Positions 62,312-64,000 of a DNA stretch of 64,000 bases are shown here, piece after piece (positions within the stretch are counted from its first letter, which is position 1; the number at the start of each line of letters is the position of its first letter). The DNA lies in assembly GCF_903819335.1 (NCBI RefSeq), contig NZ_CAIJDE010000032.1, forward strand, positions 62,001-126,000. Direction: 5' to 3'. The translations under genes and the position numbers were made by a program. Under the pieces are notes generated by a model, which was not told the DNA's origin, ran no database searches, and saw only the letters and a list, made by a program, of their open reading frames with translations. Source of the DNA: Flavobacterium panici. Lineage in GTDB: Bacteria > Bacteroidota > Bacteroidia > Flavobacteriales > Flavobacteriaceae.

Positions 62312-62319
62312 CAAAAGTA
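62312..62319 (-). promoter_or_regulatory. -7 box (TACTTTTG) of tdk
   Basis: Reverse-strand TACTTTTG matches TAnnTTTG. A TTG lies 15 bp upstream (in ATTTGATAAAAA). The upstream candidate start codon is inside this box. Confidence 0.6.
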
Positions 62320-62466
62320 GAAAATTTTTATCAAATCAGGGATTGGCAGACGCTTATTAACAGAAATAAAAAATATCTTTAAAATATCTGTCCGTTTTCC
62401 TTAAGAATAAAGACATTCAAGCATCAAATACACTAAAATACCTTATTCACTATAATTTCAACAGTT

Positions 62467-63510
62467 ATGAAAAAAAAATTGGAAGCCGATTTAATCAGCA
62501 TTGCACATCGAATTTTAAAACTTAAAAATAAATCCGATATCAATCAATTATATCTTGAAACTCAGAAATTATACGAGAAATTAGCGATTTTAAAATTTGT
62601 CGATGAAAATTTTGACGAGGTAAAACCAACAATCAGCCACAGCGAAATCAGTTCTGAAATTGAAACTATTTTTGAAAAAGAAGAAATTCAGACAGAAACT
62701 ATTGCTGCTCCGGCTATTGTTGAAGAAGTTAAAGCTGAAGAAACTGCTGAAGTTCCAGTTGTTGAAGAAATTAAAGAAGAAGAAACTCCTGAACCTGCGA
62801 TTATCGAAGAAATAACAGCAGAAATTCCTGAAGAGACAATTTCTGAACCTGTTCAGGAAACCGTTGAAATACCTGTTGAAGAAAAAATAGAAGAGCCAAT
62901 TGCTGCAGAAATTCCTCAGCCAGAAGTTGTAGAAGAAGTTGAAAAGGCAGAAGATTCAAAAAACAATCTTGAAGAACTTTCGTTTACGACTGTAAATAAT
63001 TTAAAACCAATTCCGGATTTCAAACCTGCTTTTGAGTTAGACACAGAAGAAATAAAAGAGGAAACTAAAGAAGAACCTAAAACAGAATCAAAAGGAACTC
63101 CTATTCCAATTGCATTTGAGGATTTCGGGATCAATTATGCCGATGCACAATTTGTAAAAGTGGATAGTTTCGAACCTGTTTCTTCTTCAAACAATGATTT
63201 AAAAGAGAAAAAGAATTTTGAAATCCCAGTTTTAGAAACCCCAAAAGAACCAAAGTCAGTTTCTTTAAACGAAAAATTAGCAAAAGGTTTCCATATTGAT
63301 TTGAATGATAGAATCGCTTTTACAAAAAATCTCTTCGGAAACAGTACAGAAGATTACAGTCGCGTTTTAAACCAATTATTAACTTTTGATTCTTATGCAG
63401 AAGCAAAGGATTTTATCGAAAACATGGTAAAACCGGATTATAACAATTGGGAAGGAAAAGACGATTATGCAGAACGTTTCCTTGGAATTATTGAGAAAAA
63501 ATTTGCTTAA
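62467..63510 (+). CDS. Glu/Val-rich cytosolic protein of unknown function
   Basis: A 347-residue protein with no signal peptide. Three parts are visible: an N-terminal helical segment (residues 1-60, LKLKNKSDINQLYLETQKLY), a low-complexity middle (about 65-210) of repeated EEVKAEE / VEEIKEEE / PEETISEP units, and a folded C-terminus (about 260-347: SLNEKLAKGFHIDLNDRIAF, FGNSTEDYSRVLNQLLTFDS, NWEGKDDYAERFLGIIEKKF). Homologues are usual before rsmI in Flavobacterium; no function is known. The acidic linker length is likely variable between strains. Confidence 0.82.
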   Translation: MKKKLEADLISIAHRILKLKNKSDINQLYLETQKLYEKLAILKFVDENFDEVKPTISHSEISSEIETIFEKEEIQTETIAAPAIVEEVKAEETAEVPVVEEIKEEETPEPAIIEEITAEIPEETISEPVQETVEIPVEEKIEEPIAAEIPQPEVVEEVEKAEDSKNNLEELSFTTVNNLKPIPDFKPAFELDTEEIKEETKEEPKTESKGTPIPIAFEDFGINYADAQFVKVDSFEPVSSSNNDLKEKKNFEIPVLETPKEPKSVSLNEKLAKGFHIDLNDRIAFTKNLFGNSTEDYSRVLNQLLTFDSYAEAKDFIENMVKPDYNNWEGKDDYAERFLGIIEKKFA

Positions 63511-63518
63511 AAAATAAA

Positions 63519-63607
63519 ACACAGATTTCACGAATTAACACGAATTTTTTCTTTGTGAAATTTTTAAAAGCACTTATAATCTGTGTTAATTCGTGAAATT
63601 CGTGTTA
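63519..63607. repeat. Inverted repeat (CACGAATTAACAC type) before rsmI
   Basis: ACACAGATTTCACGAATTAA is opposed by TTAATTCGTGAAATTCGTGT, with several registers of pairing around a 45-nt loop. It occupies the whole gap before the rsmI start and overlaps any promoter there. Confidence 0.7.
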
Positions 63608-63620
63608 TAATATAAAAAAT

Positions 63621-64000
63621 ATGTCAAAATTATATATCGTTCCAACGCCAATTGGCAATCTTGAAGACATGACTTTTAGAGCCATTCGGGTTTTGAAAGA
63701 AGTCGATTTGATTTTGGCTGAGGACACCAGAACAAGCGGAAAACTGCTAAAGCATTTTGAAATTGGTACGCACATGCACAGCCATCATATGCACAACGAA
63801 CACAAAACAACCGAAAATTTAATTGCACGTTTGAAAGCTGGCGAAACCATCGCTTTAATTTCTGACGCAGGAACTCCGGCAATTTCAGATCCTGGATTTT
63901 TGTTAACTCGCGCTTGTGTCGAAAATAAAATTGAAGTAGAATGTTTACCTGGCGCAACCGCTTTTGTTCCAGCACTTGTAAACAGCGGACTCCCAAATGA
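63621..64000 (+). CDS. rsmI: 16S rRNA (cytidine(1402)-2'-O)-methyltransferase, truncated by window edge
   Basis: The first 126 residues of a SAM-dependent methyltransferase of the tetrapyrrole-methylase fold that methylates C1402 of 16S rRNA. MSKLYIVPTPIGNLEDMTFR is the classical N-terminus, followed by DLILAEDTRTSGKLLKHF, a His-rich MHSHHMHNEHKT and LISDAGTPAISDPGFLLTRAC. The ORF remains open at the window end, so the rest is outside. Confidence 0.95.
   Translation, partial: MSKLYIVPTPIGNLEDMTFRAIRVLKEVDLILAEDTRTSGKLLKHFEIGTHMHSHHMHNEHKTTENLIARLKAGETIALISDAGTPAISDPGFLLTRACVENKIEVECLPGATAFVPALVNSGLPN

Noticed and set aside
62222..62314. 31-residue N-terminal extension of thymidine kinase
   Set aside because: Its first codon (TTG) lies within the promoter -7 box, and family members begin close to the position chosen here.

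Overview
The window is an AT-rich stretch of a Bacteroidota chromosome, almost certainly Flavobacterium or a very close relative. The evidence is the promoter style (TAnnTTTG -7 boxes), TonB-dependent receptors, a type IX secretion sorting domain, families typical of the class (DUF4296, DUF4271, DUF5686, DUF3098, Porin_O_P), and intergenic regions full of palindromic repeats. No tRNA, rRNA, CRISPR array, insertion sequence or prophage was recognised.

Layout. 1-5.2 kb: an edge-truncated HupE/UreJ-like membrane protein, a TerB-like protein, a block of two palindromic repeat families, fructose-1,6-bisphosphatase, a GNAT acetyltransferase, aspartate kinase and a DUF5808 protein. 5.3-9.8 kb: two tandem membrane-anchored AraC-type regulators followed on the same strand by a TonB-dependent-type beta-barrel protein. 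10-15.4 kb: a 1145-residue secreted protein of unknown function, an Ala/Lys-rich coiled-coil protein and a MurG-like glycosyltransferase. 15.5-23.9 kb: a phosphate-type locus with an OprP-like porin, a PhoR-like kinase, a PhoB-like regulator, a TonB-dependent receptor, a repeat-rich surface lipoprotein and a tiny type IX secretion (T9SS) substrate. 24-36 kb: mostly housekeeping (LuxE-like acyltransferase, tyrS, dihydroorotase, polyprenol-phosphate mannosyltransferase, hemD, an Lrp regulator, a zinc peptidase) plus a hydrolase/ECF sigma/membrane-protein operon. 36-49 kb: leuS, a ModE-like regulator beside the remnant of a TonB receptor, the ftsX-DUF3098-uppP-truB cluster, a thioredoxin-like protein, a SMI1/KNR4 protein, pyrH-frr and a DUF5686 protein. 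49-64 kb: a Kef-type antiporter, a LytS/LytTR two-component pair, a Gdx/SugE-type exporter, an RND/MMPL transporter, asnS, rpoN, a second palindrome block, thymidine kinase, a Glu/Val-rich protein and the start of rsmI.

How genes work together. The clearest candidate system is at 15.5-23.9 kb. Direct repeats of the form NTAACA, spaced exactly 11 bp apart, lie upstream of the porin, the TonB receptor and the lipoprotein, on the helical phase expected for a PhoB/OmpR-family activator and at consistent distances from the -7 boxes. The PhoB-like gene sits between these targets, so the locus is probably a self-contained outer-membrane uptake regulon, most likely for phosphate or a phosphorylated ligand. 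That assignment is inference from the gene families and the operators.

The other notable layer is non-coding. A family of roughly 97-bp composite palindromes (family B), a CCCGACAG hairpin family (family A) and a 77-bp family (family C) are clustered at 1.1-1.6 kb, 32.9-33.1 kb and 60.4-61.1 kb. In the first cluster the B core is inverted between two otherwise parallel duplicated units.
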